NCBI GenBank assembly: GCA_014302835.1
Contig: CP060294.1
Span: 2,815,067 to 2,879,066, forward strand
Direction: 5' to 3'
Length of the DNA stretch: 64,000 nucleotides
DNA from: Pedobacter sp. PAMC26386
Lineage (GTDB): Bacteria > Bacteroidota > Bacteroidia > Sphingobacteriales > Sphingobacteriaceae
The position numbers were made by a program, and so were the translations under genes. Shown here one piece after another: positions 34,606 through 43,516 of the stretch. How positions within the stretch are numbered: the stretch's first letter is position 1; each line of letters starts with the position of its first letter. The notes under the pieces are model-generated. The model had not been told where the DNA came from. It did no database searches and saw only the letters and a program-made list of their open reading frames with translations.

Positions 34606-37600
34606 ATGTTAAATAAATTTATTGAAAACCCGGTATTGTCTACGGTTATATCGATTATTATCGTCATCCTGGGTATTCTTGGACTAACCTCCTTACCCAT
34701 CTCTCAATATCCAGATATTGCCCCTCCTACCGTTTCCGTAACGGCTGCTTACCAGGGCGCCAGTTCCAATGTGGTGATGAAAAGTGTGATTGTTCCTTTA
34801 GAAGAGCAGATCAACGGGGTAGAAAACATGACTTATATGACTTCTACCGCCAGTAATAACGGAAATGCGACGATTACCATCTTCTTTAAACAAGGAACAG
34901 ATCCGGATCAGGCCGCCATTAATGTACAGAACAGAGTAACTAAAGCAACCAGCTTACTACCCGAAGAGGTCATTAAAGCAGGGATTACGACCAGTAAAGA
35001 ACTGAGTAGTCAGGCCTATAGTTTTTTATTATACAGCAATAACCCGGCATACGATCAGAAATTCCTTGACAATTATCTAAGGATAAACATCATGCCTCAA
35101 ATGAAACGTGTCAATGGTGTAGGGAGTACGCAAATTTACGGCATGCAGGAATACTCCATGAGAATCTGGTTAAAACCCGATGCCATGGCTGGTCAGGGTT
35201 TAATTCCTGACGATATAGTCGCTGCCCTGAAAGAGCAGAACATTGAAGCTGCACCAGGTAAACTAGGAGAAAACAGCAATCAGTCTGTACAATATACTTT
35301 AAAGTATACAGGCAGACTTGAAGAAGTCAAACAATTCGAAGACATTATCCTGCGCAGTGCTAAACAAGGTGGCTTATTGCGGCTAAAAGATGTAGCACAG
35401 GTAGAATTCGGCGCACAGGATTACACCACCTCACTGGTTACCCAGGGGAAGGTTTCTTCCGGAGGTGCAATCAGCCAGACTTCCGGCGCAAATGCCAGAG
35501 AATTAATCATTGCCTGTGAGAATATCTTAAAGGAAGCTTCTAAAGATTTCCCTCCAGGAATCGTGTATCATACTTTTCTGAATGCCAATGATTTTCTGGA
35601 TGCTTCCATTGAAAAAGTAATCTCCACTTTAGTAGAAGCTTTTATCCTGGTTTTTATCGTTGTATTTATTTTCCTTCAGGATTTCAGATCAACTTTAATT
35701 CCAGCCATTGCTGTACCAGTTGCCATTATCGGAACCTTTTTCTTCCTTAAGCTATTTGGGTTTACGATCAACCTGCTAACCTTGTTTGCCTTGGTTCTCG
35801 CCATAGGAATTGTAGTGGATGATGCCATTGTCGTAGTCGAGGCGGTACATGCCAAATTAGATCAGGGCGCAAAATCAGCAAAAAAAGCCACCCTGCATGC
35901 CATGAGCGAAATCAGCGGTGCTATTGTATCAATCACCCTGATTATGTCAGCAGTTTTCCTTCCTGTTACATTCATCACGGGATCAGCCGGGGTATTTTAC
36001 AAACAATTTGGTCTAACCTTAGCAGTAGCAATTGTGATTTCGGCAGTGAATGCGCTTACCTTAAGCCCGGCATTGTGCGCAATCTTTCTTAAACCACATG
36101 GGCCTGAGGATCATACGCGCCCAACCGGATTTTTGCCTAAATTCTATGCCGGTTTCAATACGGCATTTGAAACCGTAACTAATAAATATATTGGTGGAGT
36201 CCGCTTTTTAATTCGCAGAAAATGGATCTCTATAGCCGGAATTGCAATATTTGCAAGTATTTTTTATTTTCTGATCAAAACTACACCAACAGGTTTCGTA
36301 CCAAATGAAGATAGTGGTGCTATTTTCGGAGATGTTATTTTACCTCCGGCTTCTACATTGGCCCGGACCGAAGAAATCACCAACATCGTAGATAGTATTG
36401 CAAGATCTATCCCAGATGTAGAACTTTCCTCCAGGTTAGCCGGAATGGATTTAATCAATGGATTTGGAGGTTCTTATGGAGCTTTGTTTATCCGTTTAAA
36501 ACCATGGAAAGAACGAAAAGGTAAAGACAAGGATGTAACCAGTATAGTCAATCAGTTATTTGCTAAAACTGGTCATATTAAAGGGGCCAAAATCATTTTC
36601 TTTGCTTCGCCAACCTTACAGGGTTTTGGTAATAACAATGGTTTTGAAGTACAACTTCAGGATAAAACCGGTAGTAGTTATGCAAATTTTGCTAAAAACA
36701 TTGGAAAATTCATGAGTGCTCTAAATCAGCGTCCAGAAATCATGTATGCGGCCACACCTTTTAATATTGGCTTCCCGGAATTGGAAGTAAACGTAAATGT
36801 AGCCAAATGTAAAGATGCCGGCGTCAACGTGAAGACAGTACTCAATACCCTTCAGGGATACTATGGCGGATTATACGCTTCAGATTTCAATAAATTTGGT
36901 AAACAGTACCGGGTAATGATGCAATCACATGCAGATTTCAGAGGTAAAGAAGCTGATATCAATAAGGTGTTTGTCAGAACAGATAAAGGCGTAATGGCTC
37001 CGATTACGGAATTCGTTACGCTTAAAAAGACTTATGGTCCTGAGTTCATCAACCGCTTTAATCTATTTACCTCTACTACAGTTACCGGAACGCCAAATAA
37101 AGGCTTTAGTTCCGGAGATGCGATTAAGGCGATTAACGAAGTAGCAGCACAAACATTAGGTCGTGGTTATTCACATGAGTTTTCAGGATTGACTAAGGAA
37201 GAGCTTTCCAGTGGCAGTCAGACTACCTTGATTTTCGCACTCTGCCTGATCTTTATTTACTTCCTGCTAAGTGCACAATATAAGAGCTATATCCTGCCTT
37301 TTGCGGTCTTGCTTTCTCTGCCCATAGGATTAGCCGGAGCTTTTATATTTGCTAAAATCTTTGGCGTTGACAACAATATCTTCCTCCAGATCAGTTTAAT
37401 TATGCTGATTGGATTACTCGCTAAGAATGCGATTCTGATTGTTGAATTTGCCTTAATGCACAGGTTAAGTGGCAGAAGCATTACGCAGTCAGCAATCTAT
37501 GGTGCTAAAGCAAGGTTAAGACCTATTTTAATGACCTCTTTCGCTTTTATTTTCGGATTGGTTCCTCTAATGCTGGCAACCGGGGCCGGAGCACTGAGTA

Positions 37601-37755
37601 ATAAATCTATCGGAACGGCCGCTGTAGGCGGAATGTTAATCGGTACAGTATTCGGTGTTTTTGTAATCCCTGTACTATTTATCCTTTTCCAGGCTTTACA
37701 TGAAAAAATATCAGGTATACACCCGCCAAAACATGAGCCCTCACCTCTTCCATAA
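34606..37755 (+). CDS. RND-family (AcrB/HAE1-type) inner-membrane efflux pump
   Basis: The 1049-residue protein has the full AcrB layout: twelve membrane segments and two large periplasmic loops. It starts with FIENPVLSTVISIIIVILGILG and the SLPISQYPDIAPPTV segment. The proton-relay Asp pair is in GIVVDDAIVVVEAV and the partner Lys is in LLAKNAILIVEFAL. A GFVPNEDSGAIFG segment opens the second periplasmic loop. It exports hydrophobic compounds with proton-motive force as a trimer, together with the adaptor upstream and the TolC-family channel downstream. All expected segments are present at normal length. Control by the SufR-like regulator is inferred from the divergent operator. Confidence 0.95.
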   Translation: MLNKFIENPVLSTVISIIIVILGILGLTSLPISQYPDIAPPTVSVTAAYQGASSNVVMKSVIVPLEEQINGVENMTYMTSTASNNGNATITIFFKQGTDPDQAAINVQNRVTKATSLLPEEVIKAGITTSKELSSQAYSFLLYSNNPAYDQKFLDNYLRINIMPQMKRVNGVGSTQIYGMQEYSMRIWLKPDAMAGQGLIPDDIVAALKEQNIEAAPGKLGENSNQSVQYTLKYTGRLEEVKQFEDIILRSAKQGGLLRLKDVAQVEFGAQDYTTSLVTQGKVSSGGAISQTSGANARELIIACENILKEASKDFPPGIVYHTFLNANDFLDASIEKVISTLVEAFILVFIVVFIFLQDFRSTLIPAIAVPVAIIGTFFFLKLFGFTINLLTLFALVLAIGIVVDDAIVVVEAVHAKLDQGAKSAKKATLHAMSEISGAIVSITLIMSAVFLPVTFITGSAGVFYKQFGLTLAVAIVISAVNALTLSPALCAIFLKPHGPEDHTRPTGFLPKFYAGFNTAFETVTNKYIGGVRFLIRRKWISIAGIAIFASIFYFLIKTTPTGFVPNEDSGAIFGDVILPPASTLARTEEITNIVDSIARSIPDVELSSRLAGMDLINGFGGSYGALFIRLKPWKERKGKDKDVTSIVNQLFAKTGHIKGAKIIFFASPTLQGFGNNNGFEVQLQDKTGSSYANFAKNIGKFMSALNQRPEIMYAATPFNIGFPELEVNVNVAKCKDAGVNVKTVLNTLQGYYGGLYASDFNKFGKQYRVMMQSHADFRGKEADINKVFVRTDKGVMAPITEFVTLKKTYGPEFINRFNLFTSTTVTGTPNKGFSSGDAIKAINEVAAQTLGRGYSHEFSGLTKEELSSGSQTTLIFALCLIFIYFLLSAQYKSYILPFAVLLSLPIGLAGAFIFAKIFGVDNNIFLQISLIMLIGLLAKNAILIVEFALMHRLSGRSITQSAIYGAKARLRPILMTSFAFIFGLVPLMLATGAGALSNKSIGTAAVGGMLIGTVFGVFVIPVLFILFQALHEKISGIHPPKHEPSPLP

Positions 37756-37774
37756 ATCATTTAAAATTAAAAAG

Positions 37775-39169
37775 ATGAACCAAAAATATCATCAATTCCT
37801 GATTCCTTTAGCACTCGTTTCAGGATTATGGAGTTCCTGTAAAATAACACAGTCCTATCAGAAACCTGTTGTGAATTCTTCTTCAAATTACCGTGATGCA
37901 AGTCTTTCTGATGCGACCAACATGGCAGGTTTAAAATGGTCTGCTGTTTTTACTGATACCTTATTAAATCATTTGATCTTACAAGGTTTAGCAGCAAACT
38001 TTGATCTGAAGATTGCAATAGAACGAATTAACGAAGCAAGGGCAAATTTAAGATTAAGTAAAGCCGCATTTTTGCCAGAAGTCAATACAAACATTTCTGT
38101 TAAACAGTCTAAACTGGCATATCCACAAAGTTTTGGACTTTTTGATAACTCTACCCAGTACGATTTTGGGATTACAACTGCCTGGGAAATTGATGTTTGG
38201 GGCAAGTTAAGCAGTGCGAAACGTGCGTCATTAGCTGAATTGCTAGCCTCCGATGCGGCTAAAAGAGCAGTGCAGACACAGTTAATAGCTAATATTGCTA
38301 ACTATTACTATGATTTACTGGCACTGGACGAACAATTAATTGTGACACAAAAAACTGCTTTAAACAGAAAAGCCGATGCCGATGCCATTAAACTGCTTTT
38401 TGAAAGTTCCGTATTAAATGGAGTAGCAGTTGTGCAGAGCGAGGCTAACTATTACGAAGCTGATCTGGCTATTCCTGATCTCGAACAAAAAATCAAGGAA
38501 ACGGAACATGCTTTAAGCGTATTACTAGCTCGTTCACCGGGAAAAATTGAAAGGACATCACTAAGTCAGCAGCTGCTGGATTACGATTTGAAACCGGGTA
38601 TCCCTGCCCAGTTACTGGCTAACAGACCCGATGTGCAGCAAGCTGAATTTACTTTTAGAGCCGCATTTGAACGAAGTAATGTAGCCAGAACCTATTTTTA
38701 TCCTGCGCTAACGATTACCGGAGCAGGAGGTTTTTCAAGCCTTAGTCTAAAAGACTGGTTTAACAGTGCCGGTTTATTTGGAAATATCGCTGGTGGTTTA
38801 ACTCAGCCATTGCTTAATAAAGGCATTAATAAAGCAAGGCTGACTACCGCTCAGTCACAACAAAAACAAGCGTTCTATAACTTCGAGTTATCTCTGTTAA
38901 AAGCAAGTCAGGAAGTATCTGATGCCTTATCGGCTTATCAGTCTGCTGCACAAAAAGAAAGTAAACGAGAGAAACAACTGACTGCCTTAACAAAAGCGGT
39001 TTCGTTTAATAAAGAATTACTCAATTACAGTAAAAACACCAATTACACGGATGTTTTGACAGCAGAACAAAATCTGTTATCTGCACAATTGAAAAGTATA
39101 AATGACCAGAGCCAGAAACTTCATGCTGTGGTTAATTTATACCGCGCGTTAGGCGGTGGATGGAATTAA
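37775..39169 (+). CDS. TolC/NodT-family outer-membrane efflux channel lipoprotein
   Basis: The protein is 464 residues from the ATG at 37775. That start, 19 bases after the pump stop, places the lipoprotein signal (LWSSC) correctly; longer in-frame starts overlap the pump gene and lack a signal. It has two repeated OEP helical domains, with VNSSSNYRDAS near the start, the AWEIDVWGKL motif of the NodT group, and LLANRPDVQQAEF opening the second half. It provides the outer-membrane exit duct for the RND complex. A strong hairpin 20 bases after the stop ends the operon. Confidence 0.92.
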   Translation: MNQKYHQFLIPLALVSGLWSSCKITQSYQKPVVNSSSNYRDASLSDATNMAGLKWSAVFTDTLLNHLILQGLAANFDLKIAIERINEARANLRLSKAAFLPEVNTNISVKQSKLAYPQSFGLFDNSTQYDFGITTAWEIDVWGKLSSAKRASLAELLASDAAKRAVQTQLIANIANYYYDLLALDEQLIVTQKTALNRKADADAIKLLFESSVLNGVAVVQSEANYYEADLAIPDLEQKIKETEHALSVLLARSPGKIERTSLSQQLLDYDLKPGIPAQLLANRPDVQQAEFTFRAAFERSNVARTYFYPALTITGAGGFSSLSLKDWFNSAGLFGNIAGGLTQPLLNKGINKARLTTAQSQQKQAFYNFELSLLKASQEVSDALSAYQSAAQKESKREKQLTALTKAVSFNKELLNYSKNTNYTDVLTAEQNLLSAQLKSINDQSQKLHAVVNLYRALGGGWN

Positions 39170-39189
39170 TTTAAATACAATACAGCTTT

Positions 39190-39233
39190 AAAAGCTTGCA
39201 AAAACTATCTCAGAGTGATTTTTGCAAGCTTTT
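39190..39233 (+). terminator. Terminator of the DUF2480-RND efflux operon
   Basis: AAAAGCTTGCAAAAA (39190-39204) pairs perfectly with TTTTTGCAAGCTTTT (39219-39233) around a 14-nt loop. The terminal T-run lies within the second arm, as in many AT-rich intrinsic terminators. Confidence 0.8.
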
Positions 39234-39271
39234 ACCTACATAATTAAATTATTGTTTTATCTTTATGTGCT

Positions 39272-39715
39272 ATGAGCACAGACCTTCCAAACAATCCGTA
39301 TTACTCCAGAACAAATGACTCTAAATTAGAAGTTCCGAATACCGAATGGAAGAAAATCCTGCCTGCGGATTTATATGTTGTCGCCAGGGAACAGGGTACT
39401 GAACGTGCATTTGCAGGAAAATACTGGGATAGTGAAGAAATTGGCACCTACTATTGTGCCGTTTGTGGAAATGTATTGTTTAAATCTGATGCTAAATTTG
39501 CAAGCAGCTGCGGATGGCCAAGTTTCTTTGAAACTATTAAACCCAGCAGTGTAATTTACAAAGAAGACATCAGTTATGGTATGCGCCGGATAGAAGTAAC
39601 CTGTGGCCGTTGTGATTCGCATTTAGGACATATATTCAACGACGGCCCTGCCCCTACTCACCAAAGGTTCTGTATGAATTCTGTATCATTGGAATTCGAA
39701 CCGGATCAACAATAA
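39272..39715 (+). CDS. msrB: Peptide-methionine (R)-S-oxide reductase
   Basis: The 147-residue protein is a single MsrB domain that repairs methionine-R-sulfoxide. Visible parts are the WKKILPADLYVVAREQGTE opening, zinc-binding CAVC and CGRC pairs, the SSCGWPSFFE substrate pocket, and DSHLGHIFNDGP. The catalytic cysteine is in RFCMNSVSL near the C-terminus. There is no export signal, so it is cytoplasmic. It stands alone on the plus strand after the RND operon terminator, and no msrA is adjacent. Identification is straightforward. Confidence 0.95.
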   Translation: MSTDLPNNPYYSRTNDSKLEVPNTEWKKILPADLYVVAREQGTERAFAGKYWDSEEIGTYYCAVCGNVLFKSDAKFASSCGWPSFFETIKPSSVIYKEDISYGMRRIEVTCGRCDSHLGHIFNDGPAPTHQRFCMNSVSLEFEPDQQ

Positions 39716-39833
39716 TCAGAACCCGTATTTCAATAATTCCTGTTGCTTATTGAAGACACATTCTTGTTACTTTTCGGGGATAAAAGCATTTATGATTACC
39801 TTTAAGTTAGAAATTGTAATCAACCCTAAATTA

Positions 39834-41414
39834 ATGAAAGCTATCCAAAAACATGCTTATTTTAAGCAGCGTACAAAAGCTATTTTGGTCTCCCTGCTGC
39901 TAATGGGAAATATCGCCTATGCGCAAACAAAAAACCAGGTTATCGATAACATAGTCAAAGAAGCTACTGAAAATTCTCAGTTAGAAAATCTTGCGCATGA
40001 ACTCATGGATGTGGTTGGACCAAGATTAGTTGGCTCTCCACAAATGAAACAGGCAAATGACTGGGCAGTAGCCAAATATGCCGGCTGGGGAATTACAGCT
40101 AAAAATGAAAAGTGGGGAGAATGGCGTGGATGGGAAAGAGGAATATCTCACATTGATATGGTTTATCCCCGTGTTAAATCTTTAGAAGGAATGCAGCTAG
40201 CATGGAGTCCGGGTACCAAAGGGAAATCTGTAGTTGGTGAGGTAATTGTCTTTCCCGATCTGGTAGATTCTGTAGCCTTTAAAAACTGGCTGCCGAGTGT
40301 AAAAGGCAAGTTCGTCTTGTTTTCAATGAACCAGCCTACCGGAAGACCGGATTATAACTGGGCTGAATTTGCTACTCCAGAATCTTTCGAGAAAATGAAG
40401 GCCAGCAGAGCTGCACAGACAATGGCATGGCACTCCAGCATTAAAAAAACAGGGTTAACGCTAAAAACACTTCCTGCTGCCTTTGAAAAAGCTGGAGCAC
40501 TCGGTGTAGTGACCTGTAACTGGTCAGCTGGTTTTGGAGTAAATAAAATTTTCGGAGCCAATACTACTAAAGTTCCAACTGTAGATATTTCTTTAGAAGA
40601 TTTCGGACTATTGTACAGATTGTCTGAGTCGGGCAACAAACCAAAAATCAGTGTCCATGTAGAATCTAAAGAACAGGGCCTGGTTCCAACTTTCAATACC
40701 ATTGCTGAAATAAAAGGCACAGAAAAACCGGATGAATATGTGATTTTATCTGCGCACTTTGATTCGTGGGATGGCGGCACAGGTGCAACTGATAATGGTA
40801 CCGGAACAATTACCATGATGGAGGCTGCAAGGATTTTGAAAAAGATGTATCCAAATCCTAAAAGAACAATTTTAATTGGCCATTGGGGTAGTGAAGAACA
40901 AGGATTAAACGGATCGGGAGCTTTTGTTCAGGATCATCCTGAAATCGTAAAGAATATACAGGTTGTATTTAACCAGGACAATGGTACAGGCAGAGTCGTT
41001 AGTCTTGCAGGACAGGGGTTTCTGAATTCTTATGATTACCTGGGCCGCTGGTTATCAACAGTACCCGAAAGTATCAAAAAACATATCACAACTAGTTTTC
41101 CTGGCGCTCCGGGTAGTGGTGGTTCTGATTTCTATTCCTTTGTTGCAGCAGGTGCACCAGCATTTTCACTGAGTTCTAATAGCTGGTCTTATGGCACTTA
41201 TACCTGGCATACCAACAGAGATACTTATGATAAGATTGTATTTGACGATGTACGGAATAATGCTACACTGACGGCAATCCTTGCATATATGGCTAGTGAA
41301 GATCAGGAAAAAACCTCAAGAGAAAGAGTAGTACTGCCAGTTAATCCGAAAACCGGTGAGCCGGGCACCTGGCCTCCAGTTATAAAACCTAAGCGCAAAG
41401 GTGGTGTAAACTAA
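39834..41414 (+). CDS. Secreted M28-family zinc aminopeptidase-like protein
   Basis: The protein is 526 residues from the ATG at 39834, chosen because a signal peptide (cut near AYAQ) follows directly. A PA-type insert domain lies at about 130-280. The M28 catalytic domain shows its zinc ligands in order: His of SAHFDSWDGG, bridging Asp of TDNGTGT, the SEEQG glutamates, Asp of NQDNGTG and His of TWHTNRDTY. M28 enzymes remove N-terminal residues or act on Gln/Asp-carboxypeptidase substrates. The protein is likely periplasmic or secreted and may supply amino acids. It is monocistronic; a terminator-like stem at 41539-41573 follows. Confidence 0.9.
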   Translation: MKAIQKHAYFKQRTKAILVSLLLMGNIAYAQTKNQVIDNIVKEATENSQLENLAHELMDVVGPRLVGSPQMKQANDWAVAKYAGWGITAKNEKWGEWRGWERGISHIDMVYPRVKSLEGMQLAWSPGTKGKSVVGEVIVFPDLVDSVAFKNWLPSVKGKFVLFSMNQPTGRPDYNWAEFATPESFEKMKASRAAQTMAWHSSIKKTGLTLKTLPAAFEKAGALGVVTCNWSAGFGVNKIFGANTTKVPTVDISLEDFGLLYRLSESGNKPKISVHVESKEQGLVPTFNTIAEIKGTEKPDEYVILSAHFDSWDGGTGATDNGTGTITMMEAARILKKMYPNPKRTILIGHWGSEEQGLNGSGAFVQDHPEIVKNIQVVFNQDNGTGRVVSLAGQGFLNSYDYLGRWLSTVPESIKKHITTSFPGAPGSGGSDFYSFVAAGAPAFSLSSNSWSYGTYTWHTNRDTYDKIVFDDVRNNATLTAILAYMASEDQEKTSRERVVLPVNPKTGEPGTWPPVIKPKRKGGVN

Positions 41415-41538
41415 ATAGTTAAACTTTCTATAGTTCCTCAACAAGGCTCATTTCAAGTCTCATAATTCAAAAAAACTACAATTGTTATACGGTTAAAACC
41501 GTCTTAATACCCTCTGTAGTCCGTAAGTGATCGGTGTT

Positions 41539-41573
41539 GGAAAGGGATTGCTTTTTTTGCCCGTTCCTTTTTT
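41539..41573 (+). terminator. Putative terminator after M28 peptidase, overlapping the next promoter
   Basis: GGAAAGGG (41539-41546) pairs with CCCGTTCC (41560-41567) with one mismatch and is followed by six Ts. Its loop contains the TTTG proposed as the -33 element of the following gene, so termination and initiation signals are interleaved. Confidence 0.5.
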
Positions 41574-41585
41574 ATGATAACTTTG
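41556..41585 (+). promoter_or_regulatory. Promoter of the PheC-like gene
   Basis: TTTG at 41556-41559 and TAACTTTG at 41578-41585 match both halves of the Bacteroidota promoter with an 18-nt spacer. The predicted start of transcription, about five bases later, falls at or just before the ATG at 41591. The message would be leaderless or nearly so, unless translation begins at the ATG at 41600. Confidence 0.65.
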
Positions 41586-41590
41586 TTCAT

Positions 41591-42319
41591 ATGGATTATA
41601 TGAAACATTTTCTCCGTCACTATCTTTTCTATTTCTTCATCCCCGTACTTGCTTTTGCCTGTAGTCCTATGGTAATCACAAAATCAGATTTGCGGGTAGG
41701 AACCACAGGTGATTACCCACCGCTGACTAGTTTTGACAGCACTAGCGGTAAATTTCAGGGAGAGGATATTGATATGGCTTTACGTTTAGGTAAACATTTT
41801 GGTCAACGGGTGATCTTTATAAAGACAACATGGAAAGAGCTGAATACTGACCTGCTGGCTAAGAAATTTGACATTGCCATCGGTGGAATTTCAGTAAATA
41901 CAACCAGAGAAAAACTATTCAGCTTCTCAACACCCCTGCTTACAGAGCGTAAAGTTGCAGTTTTCCGCATCGCCGACCGTTCGAAATTCAAAGATTTTAA
42001 TGCAATAGATCAACCAGGTATCAGGATCATTGAAAATATAGGAGGAACGAACGAACTATTTGCAAAAAAGAACATCCGGCAGGCTACTATTGATGTAATT
42101 CCAGATAATCAGCAGGTTTTCAAAATATTATTAAACAATAAAGCGGATGTGATGTTTACAGATGAGACAGAAGCAAAATACCAGCAAACAAAACATCCGG
42201 ACCTTTTTTGGCTCAAGCTGGATGCGCAAATAAGTCCCGCCTATAAAAAAGCGATTATGTTTAACAAATCGGATACCTTGCTTCAGCTCAAAGTTAATAC
42301 CTGGTTAAAACATCAATAA
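41591..42319 (+). CDS. PheC-like periplasmic cyclohexadienyl (prephenate/arogenate) dehydratase
   Basis: The protein is about 242 residues from the ATG at 41591; a second ATG at 41600 is equally plausible. An export signal ends near LAFACSP, possibly a lipobox. The body is a solute-binding-protein fold. It aligns by eye, along its length, with Pseudomonas aeruginosa PheC rather than with amino-acid-binding proteins. Shared blocks are VGTTGDYPPL, FQGEDIDMALRLG, FDIAIGGISVN, a DQPG segment, ENIGGTNELFAKKN and MFTDETEAKYQ. The last contains the Glu I take as the PheC catalytic acid. The reaction is prephenate to phenylpyruvate, or arogenate to phenylalanine. No ABC transporter genes are adjacent, which also argues for an enzyme over a transport receptor. 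A binding protein remains the alternative. Confidence 0.75.
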   Translation: MDYMKHFLRHYLFYFFIPVLAFACSPMVITKSDLRVGTTGDYPPLTSFDSTSGKFQGEDIDMALRLGKHFGQRVIFIKTTWKELNTDLLAKKFDIAIGGISVNTTREKLFSFSTPLLTERKVAVFRIADRSKFKDFNAIDQPGIRIIENIGGTNELFAKKNIRQATIDVIPDNQQVFKILLNNKADVMFTDETEAKYQQTKHPDLFWLKLDAQISPAYKKAIMFNKSDTLLQLKVNTWLKHQ

Positions 42320-42402
42320 AGAGAAATCGTTTTATGGAATAAACCAAACCAACGCATCCTAATATATATCAAACATATCCTTTATCTTTAAATAAAAAGC
42401 TC

Positions 42403-42873
42403 ATGAAAAACTCCATTCTAATCTGTACCGCACTGGTATCAACAGGACTGCTTTACAGCTGCAGCCAGAATAATGGCTCTGCAAACAAACAAGCTGAAAA
42501 ACCTTTATCTACTACCTGTTATATGGCTTTAGATGGAAAAGATACTTCCAGAATGGAGCTGAACACTTTCAGTAAAAACGTTAAAGGAAATCTGGTGATC
42601 AGTTATTCAAATAAAGACAATAACAATGGAGAATTTGAGGGCGAGCTTAAAGGAGACACCTTGTTGGTTATTTACACCTTTAAAGTTGGGAATAAACCGA
42701 CGATCTATAAAAACCCGCTTGCCTTCTTAAAAAAGGACGGGAAATTGATTATGGGTGTCGGAGAGATGGAGAGCGCACTGGGCAGAACTTACTTCAAGAA
42801 AGGTGTTCCTATAGATTTTGGAAAAGGTAGGTTTACCTATGCTTCCGTGGAATGTAAAAAGGAGTCTAAATAG
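42403..42873 (+). CDS. Small uncharacterised lipoprotein
   Basis: The 156-residue protein has a lipoprotein signal with LYSC at about residue 20. A mature part of about 135 residues is rich in beta-strand and contains DGKDTSRMELNTF, VKGNLVISYSNKD and FEGELKGDTLLVIYTF. This pattern of alternating strands recalls small lipocalin-like or META-like domains of Bacteroidota lipoproteins, but I do not recognise a family. The gene is monocistronic. Its last codons form the first arm of a bidirectional terminator shared with the convergent SRPBCC gene. Confidence 0.75.
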   Translation: MKNSILICTALVSTGLLYSCSQNNGSANKQAEKPLSTTCYMALDGKDTSRMELNTFSKNVKGNLVISYSNKDNNNGEFEGELKGDTLLVIYTFKVGNKPTIYKNPLAFLKKDGKLIMGVGEMESALGRTYFKKGVPIDFGKGRFTYASVECKKESK

Positions 42874-42883
42874 ACTCCTTTTT
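42856..42883. terminator. Bidirectional terminator between convergent genes
   Basis: AAAAAGGAGTCTA (42856-42868) pairs perfectly with TAGACTCCTTTTT (42871-42883) around two bases. The stem includes the TAG stop of the upstream lipoprotein, and T-runs occur on both strands. A second stem, AGGCTTC (42892-42898) with GAAGCCT (42905-42911), follows at once with TTTATT after it. Confidence 0.85.
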
Positions 42884-42914
42884 ACCTAATCAGGCTTCCT
42901 TATAGAAGCCTTTA

Positions 42915-43457
42915 TTATTGTTTTTCCAATATACTTTTCAAGTTATCAAGTCCTGTCTGCAAGTCTGGCCCCAGTGCTTTATCCATGTCCATAAATAAAT
43001 TCATAATGTTCATTGGATAATTCATTCTTCCTTCAAATACCCACTTCACCCTGGTTTGATCAGCGGAGATAGCAATAGTTTCCAGATAGGCTGTCGCTTT
43101 TGCATCAAATGGCTTTATAAAATGCAGATCATAGTCAAGCCTTTCTCCGTCATTGATTTTAGTAATAGTTTGTTCTCCTTTTCCAACATCTTTCATTTCA
43201 CTATCCCACGAAGACATGAAACCTACAGTTCCATCAGTTCCTTTGAAATCTTTCTTCATTTTCGGGTCCATACTTGCCCATTTCGTAAAATTATTATGAT
43301 TTTTCAGTAAAACGAGGTAATCAAAAACCTGTTGTTTAGATTTATTAATTGTAACATCACGTTCCACAGCATAATCTTTATTTATGAATGCAGCGACTAC
43401 TAAAACAATGACAACTAATGCAACCAGAATGGCGAGAATAGTTTTTATAATTTTCAT
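42915..43457 (-). CDS. Membrane-anchored SRPBCC (polyketide-cyclase-like) protein
   Basis: The 180-residue protein has one N-terminal membrane segment (about 4-26). An SRPBCC domain follows at about 35-178, opening with VTINKSKQQVFDYLVLLKNH and containing GFMSSWDSEMKDVGKGEQTI and RVKWVFEGRMNYPMN. SRPBCC folds bind hydrophobic ligands in a deep cavity; this subfamily has no assigned function. The domain probably faces the periplasm or lies at the membrane surface. It is followed by a terminator shared with the convergent lipoprotein gene. The phosphoglycerate mutase gene upstream on the same strand is 59 bases away. Confidence 0.85.
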   Translation of the reverse strand: MKIIKTILAILVALVVIVLVVAAFINKDYAVERDVTINKSKQQVFDYLVLLKNHNNFTKWASMDPKMKKDFKGTDGTVGFMSSWDSEMKDVGKGEQTITKINDGERLDYDLHFIKPFDAKATAYLETIAISADQTRVKWVFEGRMNYPMNIMNLFMDMDKALGPDLQTGLDNLKSILEKQ

Positions 43458-43516
43458 CAGATCAATAATTTAGTAATTAAAAACTAAATAAACATACCAT
43501 TTTTTTAATTACCATT

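Noticed and set aside
40352..40816. 154-codon antisense frame inside the M28 peptidase gene
   Set aside because: Pro/Ser/Val-rich shadow frame opposite a well-conserved catalytic domain.
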